A stretch of DNA of 64,000 nucleotides from Candidatus Bathyarchaeota archaeon (GTDB lineage Archaea; Thermoproteota; Bathyarchaeia; Bathyarchaeales; Bathycorpusculaceae). Below the pieces are notes generated by a model, which searched no databases, had not been told where the DNA came from, and saw only the letters and a list, made by a program, of their open reading frames with translations. This document shows, in pieces, positions 43,921 to 52,618 of this stretch; position 1 is the stretch's first letter; every line of letters begins with the position of its first letter. The stretch lies in NCBI GenBank assembly GCA_026014545.1, contig JAOZIH010000007.1, positions 1-64,000 on the forward strand, written 5' to 3'. Both the position numbers and the translations under genes were made by a program.

Positions 43921-44805
43921 ATGGAAACTTTCCCAGAGGAACCTCAGCAAATCACACTGCAAGACGAAAACATCGATTACTGGACGTTTATCCAGAAAGA
44001 ATCCGTCAAATCCATCGAGGAGATTGAAACCATACTTCAAGATCTTGGGCTTTCTAAAAATGAAATTCAAGTTTATTTGTATCTTGCTCTTTACAATGAA
44101 CGAAAAGCAAGCGAAATTTCTAAGGCACTACATCTACATAGAACTAATACTTACCAAATACTGCGCGATTTAGAGAAGAAAGGTATAGTTTCATCGCGTC
44201 TCGAAAAACCATTAAAATTCGTTGCTACACCATTTGAAAAAGCCATTGACACACTTATTGAAGCGAAGAAACTAAATCTGCAAACATTAGAAAGAAAAAA
44301 GAAAAATCTGGTCAACGTGTGGCTGTCTCTTCCTAAACCCAAAATTGAAAGCAGCCAGAAAGAAATTTTCCAAATACTCGAAGGAGAAGAGCAGGTAACC
44401 CTAAAAATGGCAGAAGCCATTCAAAACGCGCAAAACGAAATTGCCCTCTTTATCTCCGAAAATGACATGGTTCCATTTTATAACGCAGGGCTACTAGAAC
44501 CGCTTCAGAAAAATTCAAGTCTTGATGTTAAGCTATTAACAGATAACTCGCCCAAAGCTCGTTTTTTCGTGGAAAAATTGCGACTGCAAAATAAGCGTTA
44601 TGCATCGACGGAAATCAACTCTATTCCCACCTTTGCTTTAATAGATCGCAGCTGCCTGATTTTTCTGATTAAATGCTTCGCTGAAAAAAGTGGCAAGAGA
44701 GCTGCGCAGCCGGGAATTTCTGCTTTATGGACAAATTATGAAGCATTCATTAAAGCGTTAAGCGCGCTATTTACTCAGTTATGGAACGGCGGGAACAAAA
44801 CCTGA
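43921..44805 (+). CDS. TrmB-like transcriptional regulator
   Basis: 294 residues. A winged helix of TrmB type is at about 34-110 (IETILQDLGLSKNEIQVYLYLALYNERKASEISKALHLHRTNTYQILRDLEKKGIVSS). A coiled linker (about 115-145) leads to a C-terminal PLD-like effector region (EIFQILEGEEQVTLKMAEAIQNAQNEIALFISE ... LDVKLLTDNS). TrmB proteins sense sugars or other small ligands in known cases. It is the only regulator beside the archaellum locus, and its own promoter carries the same 20-bp element as three archaellum promoters, so it is a good candidate for controlling motility. Confidence 0.85.
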   Translation: METFPEEPQQITLQDENIDYWTFIQKESVKSIEEIETILQDLGLSKNEIQVYLYLALYNERKASEISKALHLHRTNTYQILRDLEKKGIVSSRLEKPLKFVATPFEKAIDTLIEAKKLNLQTLERKKKNLVNVWLSLPKPKIESSQKEIFQILEGEEQVTLKMAEAIQNAQNEIALFISENDMVPFYNAGLLEPLQKNSSLDVKLLTDNSPKARFFVEKLRLQNKRYASTEINSIPTFALIDRSCLIFLIKCFAEKSGKRAAQPGISALWTNYEAFIKALSALFTQLWNGGNKT

Positions 44806-44880
44806 CGCAAGAAGTAAAAGCATGAATGAAAGATAAGTTTTGGCTTCAAAAAGGAGAGCATAAAAAAGAAGGGATGGGTG

Positions 44881-45522
44881 TTAGCCTAAATCAATGAATG
44901 AGTTTGCTGGCATACCACCCGGAGCTGTTCGCACCACAGTCAAGGCCGCGCCTTTCGGCGTTCTGACCTCCACTTTCACAGTCTCGTAATCGCCAACCAT
45001 GCCGTCAGTCGAGTTTGAAGCCAACCGTATCATCAAGAAGGCTTTCTCGTTGGATTCCAATACCGTATCACCGTCGCCATTGTAAATTGCAAATTTAGCT
45101 TGCGTATCTGCCAAAGCTAATGAGCTGTTCAGTGCATCCCAACTTGTGCTGCTTGCCGTTGCTGCACCTTGGTAGATGTTGAGGTAAGTCGCGTTCGGCA
45201 AGTAAACCGAGACTATGATTGACTCGTTTTTGAGATCGACAGAAGCCTTCCCAGCCGATAGCTTTACGGGAATAAGCAAATAGAGTATTTCGCTTGAGCT
45301 TGTGTTTGTCTTCGCCGTCACGACGCCGTCGAGCTGCAGAGCCGTCAATGACTCCTCAAGTCCTGTTTGCATTGTTTCCTTGGTTTTTTGTGTGGTGTAG
45401 AAGCCCATGTTGATGACTACGTAGCTTAGTGCGGCGGCGATTATTATGAAGGCTATCAGCACTATAGCCGCCTCAACGCCTACAATTCCCCGCCTGCTTT
45501 TAGAAAGTTTCTTGAGGATCAT
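44881..45522 (-). CDS. arlB: Archaellin (type A copy 1)
   Basis: 213 residues. Class III (prepilin) leader MILKKLSKSRRG, predicted cleavage after Gly12, then IVGVEAAIVLIAFIIIAAALSYVVINMGF, the helix that packs in the filament core. The remainder is a beta-rich outer domain with N-x-S/T sites suited to N-glycosylation. The ATG abuts the TAA of the preceding archaellin, so both are on one message. The N-terminal coding region shares 94 identical bases with the copy at 46397. Confidence 0.92.
   Translation of the reverse strand: MILKKLSKSRRGIVGVEAAIVLIAFIIIAAALSYVVINMGFYTTQKTKETMQTGLEESLTALQLDGVVTAKTNTSSSEILYLLIPVKLSAGKASVDLKNESIIVSVYLPNATYLNIYQGAATASSTSWDALNSSLALADTQAKFAIYNGDGDTVLESNEKAFLMIRLASNSTDGMVGDYETVKVEVRTPKGAALTVVRTAPGGMPANSFIDLG
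45383..45476. repeat. 94-bp repeat shared by two archaellin genes (copy 1)
   Basis: Identical over 94 bases to 46938-47031. It encodes the N-terminal helix of type A archaellins. Flanking sequence diverges abruptly. Confidence 0.85.
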
Positions 45523-46161
45523 TTACACGTTCACCCAGGTGTCTTTTGGCATTGATTCTGGAATAGTGAACTCTAGCGACAGCGGCGCTGTTTTCTCTAA
45601 TCGTATCTCAATGTTTATCTGTGCTCTCACAGTAGCAGCATTTGCACTGCCGAGTTTTATAAGGAGAAAGCCCTTTTCGTTTGAGTCTAATGTTTCGTCG
45701 CCATTGCTATTCTGAATGAAAAGCATGGCGCTGTTATCAGTAGGAACCGCGGATAGCAGTGCTGTGAAATTCTGGCCAGTGGGGTCCAAAGTGCTGTTCA
45801 CGCCTTTGTACACGTTTGCCCAGGCATTTGCGCCTACCTTCAGCGTTACAACAGTCGTGTTCTGCCACATGGCGACATACTTAACGCCGTAGGCCTTCAA
45901 GGGGATGAGCAAACCTGTCACGTTGGCGCCGTCAGTTGATGTTTTCACGAATATTGTTCCATCAACTGCAAGTGGTGTGCTTGCTTGTTTTAGTCCTTCC
46001 TGTATTACGGTTTTGCCGCGTTCGGTTGCGAATACGCCCTGGTTGATGACCATGAAGCTGAAGACTGCGGCGATTATAACGAAGGCTATGAGGATTATGG
46101 CTGCCTCTAAGCCGACTATGGCGCGCTTTTGCTTTGCAAAGTTTCTCAGTTTGCTGTTCAT
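45523..46161 (-). CDS. arlB: Archaellin (type B copy 1)
   Basis: 212 residues. Class III leader MNSKLRNFAKQKRA with cleavage predicted after Ala14, then IVGLEAAIILIAFVIIAAVFSFMVINQGVFATERGKTVIQEGLKQAS. The -1 residue is Ala where the other copies have Gly; both are accepted by archaeal prepilin peptidases. The outer domain begins TPLAVDGTIFVKTSTDGANVTGLLIPLKAYGVKY. First gene after the promoter element at 46287-46306; followed without gap by type A copy 1. Confidence 0.92.
   Translation of the reverse strand: MNSKLRNFAKQKRAIVGLEAAIILIAFVIIAAVFSFMVINQGVFATERGKTVIQEGLKQASTPLAVDGTIFVKTSTDGANVTGLLIPLKAYGVKYVAMWQNTTVVTLKVGANAWANVYKGVNSTLDPTGQNFTALLSAVPTDNSAMLFIQNSNGDETLDSNEKGFLLIKLGSANAATVRAQINIEIRLEKTAPLSLEFTIPESMPKDTWVNV
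45973..46030. repeat. 58-bp repeat shared by two archaellin genes (copy 1)
   Basis: Identical to 47654-47711. It encodes part of the region just after the core helix in type B archaellins. Confidence 0.8.
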
Positions 46162-46268
46162 TTTCTATTTCCTCCTTTGAGGCGTGTTAGCGTTTTAGGG
46201 GCGATGTTTATATTAAAACTTATGAAATGCTAATTTGAATCACTAAAATTTGTAATTTTGATTCGAAT

Positions 46269-46306
46269 TTATATAAAAATAACAGAATTAAATTCTAAAT
46301 CTGAAC
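46269..46306 (-). promoter_or_regulatory. Promoter and operator upstream of the proximal archaellin pair
   Basis: On the minus strand, GTTCAGATTTAGAATTTAAT (46287-46306) lies 7-8 bases upstream of a TATA box TTTTTATATAA (46269-46279), about 110 bases before the archaellin ATG. The 235-base gap between the two archaellin pairs holds nothing else recognised. Confidence 0.6.
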
Positions 46307-46396
46307 AAGAAGATTCATCAGCCGCAAAACACAACCCAGCAATTTCAGCCTTAACAAACCTGAACGCTATAAAAATAGAAAAAGGAGGAGAGAATG

Positions 46397-47071
46397 TCAT
46401 CCCAAGCTAACATAAGATTGCGGAAGCATACCGCCAGGAGCCATTCTTTCAATTGTTAACGCTGCACCTTTTGCACCCTTAATCTCAATTGTAATGATCT
46501 CATAGTCCGCAAGAGTGTGCTGCCCGCCGCCAGGTGGACTTTCATCCAAGTGGATCACGAAGAAAGCTTTCTCCGTAGTTTCCAGCACCGTGTCTCCGTC
46601 ATCATTATAGATTATGCCCATGGCGTAGTCTTTCTCTACGCTACTTGCGAACAGCGTAGTCATGTTAGCCAGCACTTTTTCTAGATTGACTGGATCAGCG
46701 CCGTATATAGTCTCATTAAACACCCCTCGGTAAATATTTAGCAGCGTAGCATTCGGCAAGTACGCAGTCAATGCAAGCGTTCCATTCTTCAAGTCCATCG
46801 CAGCCCTTCCAGCGGAAAGCTTAACCGGAAACACTATCCATTCGATATGCCCGTTTCCGTCAGTTTTTGCCGTAACCACGCCGTCCAGTTGCAGCGCATT
46901 TAGCGATTCCTCTAGACCTGAAGCCATTGCATCTCTTGTTTTTTGTGTGGTGTAGAAGCCCATGTTGATGACTACGTAGCTTAGTGCGGCGGCGATTATT
47001 ATGAAGGCTATCAGCACTATAGCCGCCTCAATTCCAACGATACCTCGCTTGTTTTTCAATAACTTCCACAT
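46397..47071 (-). CDS. arlB: Archaellin (type A copy 2)
   Basis: 224 residues. Leader MWKLLKNKRG, cleavage after Gly10, then IVGIEAAIVLIAFIIIAAALSYVVINMGF, the same core helix as type A copy 1. The outer domain diverges from copy 1, with extra Asn-x-Thr sites (GVFNETIYG, ANMTTLF) and a proline/glycine-rich loop PPGGGQHTLAD. It follows type B copy 2 by 12 bases and is presumably cotranscribed with it. Confidence 0.92.
   Translation of the reverse strand: MWKLLKNKRGIVGIEAAIVLIAFIIIAAALSYVVINMGFYTTQKTRDAMASGLEESLNALQLDGVVTAKTDGNGHIEWIVFPVKLSAGRAAMDLKNGTLALTAYLPNATLLNIYRGVFNETIYGADPVNLEKVLANMTTLFASSVEKDYAMGIIYNDDGDTVLETTEKAFFVIHLDESPPGGGQHTLADYEIITIEIKGAKGAALTIERMAPGGMLPQSYVSLG
46938..47031. repeat. 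94-bp repeat shared by two archaellin genes (copy 2)
   Basis: Identical to 45383-45476; see that entry. Such identity inside otherwise diverged genes suggests recent gene conversion or strong constraint. Confidence 0.85.
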
Positions 47072-47083
47072 GCTTTTTCACCT

Positions 47084-47962
47084 CTAAGCGACAGGCACAT
47101 AATTATTCGCAGGCATAGATGCAGGCACTGATAATTCAATTGAAAGCGTTGCGCTTGTCTCAAGCCGTATCTCAATGTTTATCTGCGTTCTAGCTGAAGC
47201 GGCAGCATCCGGCGCTAGTCCTATCAGCAGAAATCCTTTTTCGCCTGTGTCTAATGCCTCGTCACCGTTGCTGTTTACTATTGCGAGAACAACTCCTGTT
47301 GTGAGGCCTTTGCTATGGCCGTTGCTGTATGTCTCATTTACATAGACATTGCAAGGTTGGCCGGTCACTGTTTGATTGGCTAATTGGAAGCCTGCAAAGT
47401 CATCGAATTCTTTGCCTGTTGGGTCATACGTTAAGGTGGTTGCGTTATAGGCTGCGCCGTTTGGGTAGCCAACGTATAGCACGCCTAAGTACGCGTTTGC
47501 CCAGGCTCTTTCGCCTACTCTCAGAACTACGACTGTCTGGTTTCTGCCTGCGGGTACATATTTCACGCCGAAAGCTTTGACAGGAATAACGATAAGATCC
47601 ACTTTCGTGCCGTCAGGTGTTGTGCGCATGAAAGCCGTGCCATCTATTGTTAATGGTGTGCTTGCTTGTTTTAGTCCTTCCTGTATTACGGTTTTGCCGC
47701 GTTCGGTTGCGTAAAGTCCCTGGTTTACAACCATGAAGCTGAAGGCGGCGGCGATTATAACGAAGGCTATGAGCACTATGGCTGCTTCTAGACCTATGAT
47801 GCCTCGCTTTTGGTATGCAAAGTTTTCGATTAGGTATGCTCTTTGCTGTGTGTTGCGGATTTTTTGGTTGCATGAAGGGCAAGTGACCATTCTTAGTTTT
47901 GATTTTGTGTGCCAGTAGTATCCGCATTTGTTGCATTTTATGTTTGGTTTTTGTCTTTTCAT
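47084..47962 (-). CDS. arlB: Archaellin (type B copy 2) with a zinc ribbon in its leader
   Basis: 292 residues. Residues 1-54 form an unusually long leader containing IKCNKCGYYWHTKSKLRMVTCPSCNQKI, a CxxC-14-CxxC zinc ribbon (Cys10, 13, 28, 31). The class III site QKRG follows (cleavage after Gly54), then IIGLEAAIVLIAFVIIAAAFSFMVVNQGLYATERGKTVIQEGLKQAS. Ordinary archaellin leaders have about 6-15 residues. Met25 could be an alternative start but would split the ribbon. The outer domain is longer than in the other copies. First gene after the promoter element at 48040-48059. Confidence 0.9.
   Translation of the reverse strand: MKRQKPNIKCNKCGYYWHTKSKLRMVTCPSCNQKIRNTQQRAYLIENFAYQKRGIIGLEAAIVLIAFVIIAAAFSFMVVNQGLYATERGKTVIQEGLKQASTPLTIDGTAFMRTTPDGTKVDLIVIPVKAFGVKYVPAGRNQTVVVLRVGERAWANAYLGVLYVGYPNGAAYNATTLTYDPTGKEFDDFAGFQLANQTVTGQPCNVYVNETYSNGHSKGLTTGVVLAIVNSNGDEALDTGEKGFLLIGLAPDAAASARTQINIEIRLETSATLSIELSVPASMPANNYVPVA
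47654..47711. repeat. 58-bp repeat shared by two archaellin genes (copy 2)
   Basis: Identical to 45973-46030 in the type B copy 1 gene. Confidence 0.8.
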
Positions 47963-48024
47963 TTCTGCTACTTCCTCTACTTAGACTACTACTACTTACA
48001 CTGAATATGTATTGTGTATTAAGA

Positions 48025-48059
48025 TTTAATAAACATTCTTGGATAATCCGAATCAGAAC
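48025..48059 (-). promoter_or_regulatory. Promoter and operator upstream of the distal archaellin pair
   Basis: On the minus strand, GTTCTGATTCGGATTATCCA (48040-48059) lies 5 bases upstream of a TATA-like GTTTATTAAA (48025-48034). The archaellin ATG is about 65 bases further downstream. Confidence 0.6.
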
Positions 48060-48147
48060 ACAAATAAATTAAAAATTCACCAAAACCACAAAAAACCTTT
48101 GCAAAAAATACACAAAACCAACTAAATTTACATCAACAAAAGCAAGA

Positions 48148-49791
48148 CTACACCGGCAACTCTAAACTCGGCATCGAACCCAACACGCTCTGTATCAAAG
48201 CACGACCAACCATCCACGTGAACCCACTTAATATCAAAAGCAACCCAAAATTCAAAAAGAAAGTACCCCAATATCCAGCTGAAACCTCTTTAACAATCAA
48301 AGCATTAGCCAAAGCCATAACAAAAACCACAACTATGTTACCTGCCTCAATTATCGCCATCGGTATCTCATTAAAACCAAAATACGGCAAGTTAATCAAA
48401 TATTGAGACATAAAACCAGCCAACACCTCCAAAATGACTAACAAAACCACCGTCATAGGCTGCATAACCAAAACCAACGTCTGAAAACTCTTCGCAACAG
48501 CATCCCGCATCTTCCTAAACTCCAGAAACTTCACCACGCGATTTCCCAATGCATTACCTATCACAAGCGCATTGGCACCTCTATTCAAAGAATCAAGCAA
48601 TATCTTGTTACTCATATGCACCTGATAAGACGCCGCTTCTGAAGAAAGCGTTTCCAGCGCCTGCTCATGGTTTATTCCCAACTTAACTCTCGCCAATGCT
48701 TCTTTAACAAGTTTACGAAGAGGTCCCAGCTCCATGTAAAGAATATACGAAAGAGACGCCTTCAAATCGGCGGTAGAAGCCAGATTCTCTCCTAAAGCCT
48801 TCAAAAAAGTCGGATAATTCTTATTGATTTTATTAACATACTTCTCAAGCATGTAACCAAAAATCCCCGGAATGAGCGTACCAAAGCCAAGCACTATGAA
48901 AGCGATAGGCGGTCCCATGGCAAAGTAAAGGAAAAACGCAAGCACCGCCGAAGACGGAACAGTGGCTAAAGCGCCCCATCTAAGCAGAGAATACAGTTTT
49001 GGAGGGTACTTCCCTATATAGATAAGTTGTTCTTTAGGTGATGCGGATCTGAAAAGAAAGTACATCATTACTGTAGCTAAAATCGCAATCAAATACCCGA
49101 AAACTATCGCGCTTGGATCGATCATGAAAACAGTCATAATAACTAAAGTCATAATCAAGAAAACTGTGATGCTCTGAAAAGTCGTAAAGATTCCGCCAAG
49201 AGTCTTTAAAGTTTCAATCGCACGCGTATAGTAACCCGAATACTCCTCCATAAGCATAGAAGCCTCCATTTCCAAGTATCCCCGAGGCTCAACACTCGAA
49301 AACACGTTTGTACAACGAACAAGAATATCCTTAAGCGGTGACTTAACGGTCTCAGCCACATGCGCCGTTGCCTTCGTAAGTCCAAACCCGAAATCCTTCG
49401 CCAAGTTCCGTATTCTCCTGAAGACTCTGCTGTAAAAACCATATTCCCTATTATCAGCGATCACGTTCACTAAATCCGATGGCGACGTTTCACCAAGCGA
49501 CAAACCATACATGTGAAAAATGGCGGTTGTAAGCATATAATCAATTTTGGTCCTAAGCTGCTTCTTTGACACCCGCTTTAATAAAAATGAAAAGCCCACA
49601 CCTATGAAAAGGCTAAGTAGTCCCTCCAATATTTTCTCGCACAGCAGATAGTATGCTGAGAAAAGTATGGATGGAATTAGAAGCAAAAAAAGCCTTTTAG
49701 AATCCGCTATTGCCAAGGAATCCTCATCTCTTTTACTTTCCGATGAACTTCCCATACTCCCTGATTCCGAACAGCAATTATAGTCTTCCAA
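48148..49791 (-). CDS. arlJ: Archaellum membrane platform protein ArlJ (FlaJ)
   Basis: Polytopic membrane protein on which the motor ATPase ArlI works; related to TadC/PilC. Up to 547 residues with about nine hydrophobic helices in N- and C-terminal groups, separated by conserved cytoplasmic regions rich in charge (KALGENLASTADLKASLSYILYMELGPLRKLVKEALARVKLG ... FLEFRKMRDAVAKSFQTLVLVMQPMTVVLLV). The first ATG (49791) lies 85 bases inside arlI; ATG 49755 shortens the overlap and may be the real start. Last core gene before the archaellins. Confidence 0.9.
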   Translation of the reverse strand: MEDYNCCSESGSMGSSSESKRDEDSLAIADSKRLFLLLIPSILFSAYYLLCEKILEGLLSLFIGVGFSFLLKRVSKKQLRTKIDYMLTTAIFHMYGLSLGETSPSDLVNVIADNREYGFYSRVFRRIRNLAKDFGFGLTKATAHVAETVKSPLKDILVRCTNVFSSVEPRGYLEMEASMLMEEYSGYYTRAIETLKTLGGIFTTFQSITVFLIMTLVIMTVFMIDPSAIVFGYLIAILATVMMYFLFRSASPKEQLIYIGKYPPKLYSLLRWGALATVPSSAVLAFFLYFAMGPPIAFIVLGFGTLIPGIFGYMLEKYVNKINKNYPTFLKALGENLASTADLKASLSYILYMELGPLRKLVKEALARVKLGINHEQALETLSSEAASYQVHMSNKILLDSLNRGANALVIGNALGNRVVKFLEFRKMRDAVAKSFQTLVLVMQPMTVVLLVILEVLAGFMSQYLINLPYFGFNEIPMAIIEAGNIVVVFVMALANALIVKEVSAGYWGTFFLNFGLLLILSGFTWMVGRALIQSVLGSMPSLELPV

Positions 49792-51377
49792 ACATCAGTA
49801 AATGAGGGAAAATTCTCTGCAAGAAAACTTAGTATCTCCGCCCTAGCCTTCAATTCATCATAAAGTTCCCGTAACCTCTCTTTTCCCCAACCTCTGAAAG
49901 CGAGGACTTTGTTCTCCAAATGATAGCTTGAACCCATAAAGCGAAATTGATCTACATCAGCATCATACATGAATATGGGCAAAAAGTTTAATCGCCCTTC
50001 ATCAGGCTCATAACCAATAATTTCGTTAATTGAAGTCATTCTACGAATGAACTTTTTTCCCCGCTCCATTCTAGCCTGAAAAATAGCCAAGTTCAATCCG
50101 TCTATATGCGTCTTCGGCACGTCAATCGGATGTGACGTAAGTCTTTGAAAAAGCTGCCCCAGCGTTCCTGCGTGCATTGTTGAAAGCACAGGATGCCCGG
50201 TCTCGATGGCTTGAAAAGCTATTCTGCCCTCTTCTCCCCTTATCTCGCCAATAATGATATAGTCAGGTCTCTGCCTCAAAGCCGCTTTCAACAAGTCAAA
50301 CATTGTAACTGGCACGCCGGTGTGTAGTCGCGTAACTTCTCGTATCCAGTTTTTATGGTAAACACTTATTTCCGGCGTTTCTTCAATGCTAATTATCTTT
50401 GAGTCAGAATCAATAAAACACGTAAGCGAATTCAACGTCGTTGTTTTACCTGAAGCAGTTTCTCCGCAAATTATCGCCGAGACGCCTATCTCAAAGAGCA
50501 TCCACAAGTACGCCGCTAACTCCGCCGTAAACGTGTTCCACTTGATTAATTGCGCTACTGAAATGGGTTCTTTCGGAAACTTGCGCACAGTAAAGTTGCT
50601 TCCTCTTAGACTTATGTCCTCGCCAAAAACAATGTTCAGCCTTGAGCCATCCGGCAGATGAATGTCAATTATGGGGTGCATGTAGCTTAAAACTTTCCCG
50701 TATCTTTCCGATATGCTTCGCAGCAAATTATCAATTTCCTTCTTCGAAACATTCACGCTTGTCTCCAAATGCCCAAACAGCTTATGATAAACGAAAATGT
50801 TGCCTGCACCTGGAATGCTTATGTCCTCAAGCGCTGGATCAGCCAAAAAACCGTCTAAAAAGCCATGGCCAACTTTTTCTCGCAAGAAGTGATATAGAAG
50901 AATTTTTTCATCTACTCCCCTAGGGAGCTTCACCATTTTACTTTTGATCGCGCGCTTAAAGAGGGCAGCCAAAATATTTTCTTTTTGCCCCTCATACTCT
51001 CTGTCCTCAACCAATCTCGCAACTGCCATCTCTATTTTGTCTAATAATTCGCGATCCGGCTTCGGAGGTTCTATCAGGGCATATTTGCTAATTTCTCCGC
51101 CTACCGTGACATGTGCATAAATACCTAAACCCAAAGGATACATCACATTAGTTTCTTTCTCAATTTTTCCGGCGTCAAGATTCGGAACATATTTTGGCGT
51201 TTCAGGCAAAGTGTTCAGATAATCCGCCAAGTACGGGTGCTCTTTCACCGCGCTCTCTAAGGTTTCGCAGACGGTTTTCTTAAAAGGCCACGGATCTTCT
51301 TTCACCTCAGTTTTGGGCGATTTGCTGTTAAAGCCAAATTTTTTAAGCGCTAAATCAAGTTTGCCTCTCATAAGCAT
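49707..51377 (-). CDS. arlI: Archaellum motor ATPase ArlI (FlaI)
   Basis: 556 residues of the type II/IV secretion ATPase superfamily; powers assembly and rotation of the archaellum. Walker A GETASGKTTTLNSL (about 313-326), Asp box/Walker B region IIGEIRGEEGRIAFQAIETGHPVLSTMHAG with the His box, and the N-terminal regulatory domain with GHGFLDGFLADPALEDISIPG. 6 bases separate it from arlH. Confidence 0.94.
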   Translation of the reverse strand: MLMRGKLDLALKKFGFNSKSPKTEVKEDPWPFKKTVCETLESAVKEHPYLADYLNTLPETPKYVPNLDAGKIEKETNVMYPLGLGIYAHVTVGGEISKYALIEPPKPDRELLDKIEMAVARLVEDREYEGQKENILAALFKRAIKSKMVKLPRGVDEKILLYHFLREKVGHGFLDGFLADPALEDISIPGAGNIFVYHKLFGHLETSVNVSKKEIDNLLRSISERYGKVLSYMHPIIDIHLPDGSRLNIVFGEDISLRGSNFTVRKFPKEPISVAQLIKWNTFTAELAAYLWMLFEIGVSAIICGETASGKTTTLNSLTCFIDSDSKIISIEETPEISVYHKNWIREVTRLHTGVPVTMFDLLKAALRQRPDYIIIGEIRGEEGRIAFQAIETGHPVLSTMHAGTLGQLFQRLTSHPIDVPKTHIDGLNLAIFQARMERGKKFIRRMTSINEIIGYEPDEGRLNFLPIFMYDADVDQFRFMGSSYHLENKVLAFRGWGKERLRELYDELKARAEILSFLAENFPSFTDVWKTIIAVRNQGVWEVHRKVKEMRIPWQ

Positions 51378-51383
51378 GTTCTC

Positions 51384-52085
51384 CTAAATCTTTACTCCGC
51401 TGAGCGGCATCACTCTTAAGCCTATTTGCGGGTTGATCTCAAGAGAAATAGCGCTTTTCCGCTCTCCGCTTACTCCCCAAAGCTTTACGATTCGCAGCAC
51501 TTTGACATCTATACCCGAGATGCTCGCATTTTTCAGCACGAAATAAACGTCGGAGCTTGCTCTAAGCTTCATTATGGACTCTTCAGAAAGAAATTCTGGA
51601 TGAAAAGTGATAAGTACAGTTTTGCCATCTGAAACCAAGTTTTTAAGTCGAGTAATAAACGTCAAAAATTCATATGGAGGTGTATCCACAGTTAAAACGC
51701 TTAGACTGTCAATAATTACGGCATCATAATGTTTTTTCTTTAGCTCAAGAAAGTTCGTGGTTACCCTTAAAAAGAAGGAGCTGAGAAACTCGCTCCATCT
51801 TCCGCCCTCAACATGCAACGGATAAATGTTAAATTGCCCTGAAAGGTAGTAACTGTACGGGTCAAGCTTAACAGACTCCATCATAGACAGGTATTCTTTT
51901 ACAGTGGCCTCGCTGGACACTACATAGACTCTTAATCCGCTTTTGAGCATTGCATAAACTACTTGTTGGACAAAAACAGTTTTTCCCGAGCCATAATCTC
52001 CCTCAATCGATATCAGACTGGGGGTCGGTATTCCACCGCCAAGATCTCTGTCTAACTCTGGTATCCCCAAGCTTATAACTTGCAT
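51384..52085 (-). CDS. arlH: Archaellum ATP-binding protein ArlH (FlaH)
   Basis: 233 residues, RecA/KaiC-like. Walker A EGDYGSGKTVFVQQV (about 29-43) is followed by YDAVIIDSLSVLT as Walker B. Known ArlH binds ATP and forms a ring under ArlI, acting as a regulatory part of the motor. Its start overlaps the end of the preceding arlF/G gene by 1 base. Confidence 0.92.
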   Translation of the reverse strand: MQVISLGIPELDRDLGGGIPTPSLISIEGDYGSGKTVFVQQVVYAMLKSGLRVYVVSSEATVKEYLSMMESVKLDPYSYYLSGQFNIYPLHVEGGRWSEFLSSFFLRVTTNFLELKKKHYDAVIIDSLSVLTVDTPPYEFLTFITRLKNLVSDGKTVLITFHPEFLSEESIMKLRASSDVYFVLKNASISGIDVKVLRIVKLWGVSGERKSAISLEINPQIGLRVMPLSGVKI

Positions 52086-52609
52086 TATTCTTTGACAGCC
52101 TCCCCTGATGCGGTTACGCCATAATGTGAAGCAAAAGTTACAGAAACAATGCCTTGCGCGGGAATTTCCGGTGCTCCATTGGGAATGGTGAATGCTAAGC
52201 TCACTTCTTCTCCAAAATTCAAATAATCATGAATGCTTGGGCTAAACGTGCTGTTTGTCCCAGAAACTCTAATCTCCAGTATTTCATATTCTTCAATAAG
52301 GTATGAATGCCATTGAGAACCTTCCCCATAAGACAATATTATGGTATTCCAGTTGAACCCGTTTTGGTTTTTCAGAAAAATCGTTTTCGACCCGAGATTT
52401 TTAACCGTAACAATGCATCCTGTAGCATTTATCGCTTCAATAGTGAGCTGTAATTTGACATCGATTTTGGCTCTTTCATGGCTTATATAAGCTTCAGCAG
52501 TATAGTAAAGCTCCTTTATGCCCTGAAAAAAGGCTGTCGTAAAAGAGGCAAAAATTACTAAGAATCCTATGAAAACGATAGCCGATGCCAGCGTTACCGA
52601 GAAGCCCAA
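52085..52609 (-). CDS. Archaellum stator protein, ArlF/ArlG-like (second)
   Basis: 174 residues. N-terminal membrane helix GFSVTLASAIVFIGFLVIFASFTTAFF, then a beta-sandwich resembling the archaellin outer domain (DVKLQLTIEAINATGCIVTVKNLGSKTIFLKN). ArlF and ArlG form the stator contact with the S-layer. Gene order (CDE-x-x-H) fixes both as ArlF/ArlG, but which is which cannot be decided from sequence alone. Confidence 0.82.
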   Translation of the reverse strand: MGFSVTLASAIVFIGFLVIFASFTTAFFQGIKELYYTAEAYISHERAKIDVKLQLTIEAINATGCIVTVKNLGSKTIFLKNQNGFNWNTIILSYGEGSQWHSYLIEEYEILEIRVSGTNSTFSPSIHDYLNFGEEVSLAFTIPNGAPEIPAQGIVSVTFASHYGVTASGEAVKE

Positions 52610-52618
52610 GTGCTCACC

